Shown piece after piece: positions 12,409 to 14,698 of a DNA stretch of 14,698 nucleotides. The translations under genes were made by a program, and so were the position numbers. The DNA is from CAZAAW01 sp964483325 (GTDB lineage Bacteria > Pseudomonadota > Alphaproteobacteria > Rhizobiales > Kaistiaceae): contig CAZAAW010000040.1 in the NCBI GenBank assembly GCA_964483325.1, positions 1-14,698 on the forward strand, given 5' to 3'. How positions within the stretch are numbered: position 1 is the stretch's first letter; each line of letters opens with the position of its first letter. The notes under the pieces are model-generated. The model saw only the letters and a list, made by a program, of their open reading frames with translations, was not told where the DNA came from and did not search any database.

Positions 12409-13389
12409 TTGCAAGACCTGTCGCAAGAAGACCTGTCGCAAGAAACCCTGACACAAGACGATCTGCCGCCCCACATGCGCCCGGACCGGTCGTTTCAGGG
12501 CCTGATCATAACGCTGCAGCGCTTCTGGGCCGACTATGGCTGCGTCATCCTGCAGCCCTACGACATGGAGGTCGGCGCCGGCACCTTCCACCCGGCGACG
12601 ACGCTGCGCTCGCTCGGGCCGCGGCCGTGGCGCGCCGCCTATGTGCAGCCGTCGCGCCGCCCCAAGGACGGCCGCTACGGCGAGAACCCCAACCGGCTGC
12701 AGCATTATTACCAATACCAGGTGATCCTGAAGCCGAACCCGCCCAACCTGCAGGACCTCTACCTGAAGTCGCTCGCCGCCATCGGCGTCGACATGACCCG
12801 CCACGACGTGCGCTTCGTCGAGGACGACTGGGAAAGCCCGACGCTCGGCGCCTGGGGCCTCGGCTGGGAATGCTGGTGCGACGGCATGGAGGTGTCGCAG
12901 TTCACCTATTTCCAGCAGGTCGCCGGCTTCGAATGCACGCCGGTATCGGGCGAGCTGACCTACGGGCTGGAACGCCTCGCCATGTATGTGCAGGGCGTCG
13001 AGAACGTCTACGACCTCAATTTCAACGGCCGCGAGGGCGACGAGAAAGTCACCTATGGCGACGTCTTCCTGCAGGCGGAGCAGGAATATTCGCGGCACAA
13101 TTTCGAATATGCCGACACCGACATCCTGTTCCGCCGCTTCCGCGACTGCGAGCTGGAATGCCAGGCGCTGCTGGAGGCCGGCCGCAAGGCGGGCGAGGCG
13201 GAGGGCCGGCACCTGATGGTGCTGCCGGCCTATGACCAGTGCATCAAGGCGAGCCACGCCTTCAATCTCCTCGACGCGCGCGGCGTCATCTCCGTCACCG
13301 AGCGGCAGAGCTATATCCTGCGGGTGCGCGAGCTCGCCCGGGCTTGCGGCGCCGCCTGGCTGATGACCGAGGCGGGCGGCGCGGCCTGA
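12409..13389 (+). CDS. glyQ: Glycyl-tRNA synthetase alpha subunit
   Basis: 326 aa. This is the catalytic alpha subunit of the alpha2beta2 enzyme that charges tRNA-Gly; it is a class II core. It contains SFQGLIITLQRFWADYGCVILQPYDMEVGAGTFHP, AAYVQPSRRPKDGRYGENPNRLQHYYQYQVILKP, FVEDDWESPTLGAWGLGWECWCDGMEVSQFTYFQQVAGFE, GELTYGLERLAMY and FNLLDARGVISVTERQSYILRVR, all GlyQ landmarks. Start: the conserved LPPHMRPDRSFQG region begins before the first in-frame ATG (12475), which also has no ribosome site. The only alternative after the upstream stop at 12346 is TTG 12409, with GGAA at 12397-12400. The added N-terminus is a pentapeptide repeat (DLSQE, DLSQE, TLTQD). The gene for the beta subunit (glyS) is not next; dapE follows after 13 bp. 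Confidence 0.95.
   Translation: MQDLSQEDLSQETLTQDDLPPHMRPDRSFQGLIITLQRFWADYGCVILQPYDMEVGAGTFHPATTLRSLGPRPWRAAYVQPSRRPKDGRYGENPNRLQHYYQYQVILKPNPPNLQDLYLKSLAAIGVDMTRHDVRFVEDDWESPTLGAWGLGWECWCDGMEVSQFTYFQQVAGFECTPVSGELTYGLERLAMYVQGVENVYDLNFNGREGDEKVTYGDVFLQAEQEYSRHNFEYADTDILFRRFRDCELECQALLEAGRKAGEAEGRHLMVLPAYDQCIKASHAFNLLDARGVISVTERQSYILRVRELARACGAAWLMTEAGGAA
12414..12458 (+). repeat. 15-bp tandem repeat, about three copies, at the glyQ 5' end
   Basis: Successive 15-bp units code for DLSQE, DLSQE and TLTQD. The first two are nearly identical in DNA (GACCTGTCGCAAGAA twice) and the third has diverged. The repeat keeps frame, so copy-number change would lengthen or shorten only the disordered N-terminus. 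Confidence 0.75.
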
Positions 13390-13402
13390 CGGGGCGGGAA
13401 CG

Positions 13403-14578
13403 ATGCCGGCAAGGATCGCGACAGGCGCCGACCCTGTGGCGCTGGCGCAGGCGCTGCTGCGCTGCCGCTCCGTCACGCCGGAGGAAGGCGGCGCACTGAC
13501 CGTTCTCGAGGAGGCCCTGGCGCCGGCCGGCTTCACCGTCGCCCGGCCGGTCTTCACCGAGCCCGGCACGGCGCCGGTGGAGAATCTCTTCGCCAGCATC
13601 GGCCATGGGTCGCCGCATCTCGTCTTCGCCGGCCATACCGATGTCGTGCCGCCGGGCGACCCGGCGCTGTGGCAGCACGATCCCTTCGCCGGCGACATTG
13701 CCGACGGCATCCTCTATGGCCGCGGCGCCGTCGACATGAAGGGCGGCATCGCCTGCTTCCTGGCGGCGGCGCTCGATTTCGTCGCCGCCGGCAGGCTGAC
13801 CGGCGCGCTTTCCTTCCTCATCACCGGCGACGAGGAAGGGCCGTCGGTCAACGGCACGGTCAAGCTGCTCGCCTGGGCGGCGGACAAGGGCCCGCGCTTC
13901 GACGCCGCCCTTGTCGGCGAGCCGACCAACCCCGCCCGCCTCGGCGACGCCATCAAGGTCGGGCGCCGCGGCAGCCTGTCGGGCACGCTGACGGTGCGCG
14001 GCCGGCAAGGCCATGCGGCCTATCCGGAGCTTGCCGACAATCCCATCCCGCGCCTGCACGCGCTGATGGGGGCGCTGCTCGCCGAGCCGTTCGACGCCGG
14101 CAGCGCCCGCTTCCAGCCGACGCATCTGGAATTCACCAGCGTCGACGTCGGCAATCCGGCCTTCAACGTCATCCCGGACCGGGCCACGACGCGCTTCAAC
14201 ATCCGCTTCAATGACGGCTGGGATCATGCACGCCTGACGGCGCGCCTCCGCCACATCCTCGATGGCGCCACGCCGCAGGGCGCCGACGGCTACGAACTTG
14301 CCTTCCAGCCCTTCAACAGCCCAGCCTTCCTCACCGAGGCGCCAGCGCTGATCGAGCCGCTCGCCGCCGCCATCGCCGCCGAAACCGGCGCCCGCCCGGC
14401 CCTCTCCACCAATGGCGGCACGTCCGACGCCCGCTTCATCAAGGATTACTGCCCGGTGGTGGAATTCGGCCTCGTCGGCCAGACGATGCACCAGGTCGAC
14501 GAGCGCGTGCCGGTCGCCGACCTCGAAGCGCTGACGCGCATCTATCGCGGCTTCCTGGAAAGATACTTCGCCGGATAA
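13403..14578 (+). CDS. dapE: Succinyl-diaminopimelate desuccinylase
   Basis: A 391-aa M20-family zinc hydrolase that removes succinate from N-succinyl-LL-diaminopimelate, in the succinylase branch of lysine and peptidoglycan precursor synthesis. Metal and catalytic residues sit in the expected order: H78 and D80 in FAGHTDVVPPGD, D111 in GRGAVDMKGG, E144/E145 in TGDEEGPSVNGT, E173 in VGEPT and H363 in QTMHQVDE. The dimerisation domain insert (about 185-300) contains GRRGSLSGTLTVRGRQGHAAYPELADNP. Length matches the family (about 375-400). ATG 13403 has only a G-rich GGGCGGGA before it. The 13-bp gap suggests co-transcription with glyQ, an unrelated function. A two-hairpin repeat follows. Confidence 0.95.
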   Translation: MPARIATGADPVALAQALLRCRSVTPEEGGALTVLEEALAPAGFTVARPVFTEPGTAPVENLFASIGHGSPHLVFAGHTDVVPPGDPALWQHDPFAGDIADGILYGRGAVDMKGGIACFLAAALDFVAAGRLTGALSFLITGDEEGPSVNGTVKLLAWAADKGPRFDAALVGEPTNPARLGDAIKVGRRGSLSGTLTVRGRQGHAAYPELADNPIPRLHALMGALLAEPFDAGSARFQPTHLEFTSVDVGNPAFNVIPDRATTRFNIRFNDGWDHARLTARLRHILDGATPQGADGYELAFQPFNSPAFLTEAPALIEPLAAAIAAETGARPALSTNGGTSDARFIKDYCPVVEFGLVGQTMHQVDERVPVADLEALTRIYRGFLERYFAG

Positions 14579-14594
14579 CAATTGCGCAGCGCTT

Positions 14595-14659
14595 CACCTC
14601 TCCCATAGGGAGAGGTCGGGAGCCTTGGCGAGCAAAGCGAGCCTAGGCGGACGGGTGAG
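14595..14659. repeat. Two-hairpin interspersed repeat (RIME-like)
   Basis: The first hairpin, ACCTCTCCC/GGGAGAGGT (14596-14604, 14608-14616), has loop ATA. TCGG follows, then a second hairpin, GCCTTGGC/GCCTAGGC (14622-14629, 14641-14648, one mismatch), then GGGTGAG (14653-14659). This order, CTCTCCC hairpin, TCGG, variable palindrome, GGGTGAG, is what I recall for short intergenic mosaic elements dispersed in rhizobial genomes. It lies 17 nt after dapE and may act as its 3'-end structure; there is no T-run. Confidence 0.55.
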
Positions 14660-14698
14660 CGACTATCTTGGGTGTCAAGTTGCATTGGCGGCTGCGAT
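14660..14698. other. Right edge, no gene seen
   Basis: The last 39 bases hold no recognisable start codon with ribosome site and no further structure. The next gene lies outside the window. Confidence 0.5.

Noticed and set aside
12226..14581. Long - strand frames opposite VOC, glyQ and dapE (494 and 428 codons)
   Set aside because: Both are antisense to genes with complete catalytic motifs.

Overview
The window looks like ordinary chromosome from a high-GC alphaproteobacterium, most likely of the order Hyphomicrobiales (Rhizobiales). The support is: a glyoxylate-cycle isocitrate lyase beside a divergent ScfR/RamB-type regulator, a TIGR02301-type secreted protein, a DUF1499 membrane protein, an alphaproteobacterial-type GlyQ (LPPHMRPDRSFQG start region), CtrA-like TTAA-N7-TTAA boxes with GANTC sites in one promoter region, and a rhizobial-style interspersed repeat at the right edge. 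I see no prophage, transposase, integrase, CRISPR array or defence module. The genus cannot be named from the sequence.

Layout. 1-74 is tRNA-Gln(TTG) with encoded CCA. 209-415 (-) is a one-domain molbindin. 499-536 is a 17-bp terminator hairpin that closes a 14-TM DHA2-type MFS exporter (559-2022, -). A possible 46-codon leader ORF overlaps the exporter start by ATGA. 2409-3665 (+) is a flavin amine oxidase; its 3' end overlaps by 23 bp the convergent ScfR-type regulator (3643-5094, -). That regulator is divergent from isocitrate lyase aceA (5259-6539, +), and the region between them carries six TGACA/TGTCA pentamers. An aceA terminator follows, then a metallo-beta-lactamase-fold hydrolase (6793-7644, +) convergent with a DUF1499 membrane protein (7652-8548, -).

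A 469-bp gene-poor stretch (8549-9017) with several palindromes precedes a small 65-aa protein. Then come an SRAP/YedK-type abasic-site protein (9237-9950, -) and a divergent Nudix hydrolase (9998-10420, +), which is followed by a TIGR02301 secreted protein. Next is an 86-aa protein of unknown function behind two perfect CtrA-type boxes, a 204-aa secreted protein, a VOC-fold protein, glyQ (TTG start, repeated DLSQE N-terminus) and dapE. The window ends in a two-hairpin interspersed repeat.

How the genes relate. The clearest functional unit is regulator plus aceA: an acyl-CoA/acetate-responsive regulator next to the first glyoxylate-bypass enzyme. The SRAP and Nudix genes share a 47-bp divergent promoter and may both belong to DNA or nucleotide maintenance. 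The rest is a set of mostly independent housekeeping genes. The best leads are the CtrA/GANTC promoter at 10843-10970, the pentamer cluster at 5086-5220, and the leader ORF ahead of the MFS exporter. I found no convincing new multi-gene system.
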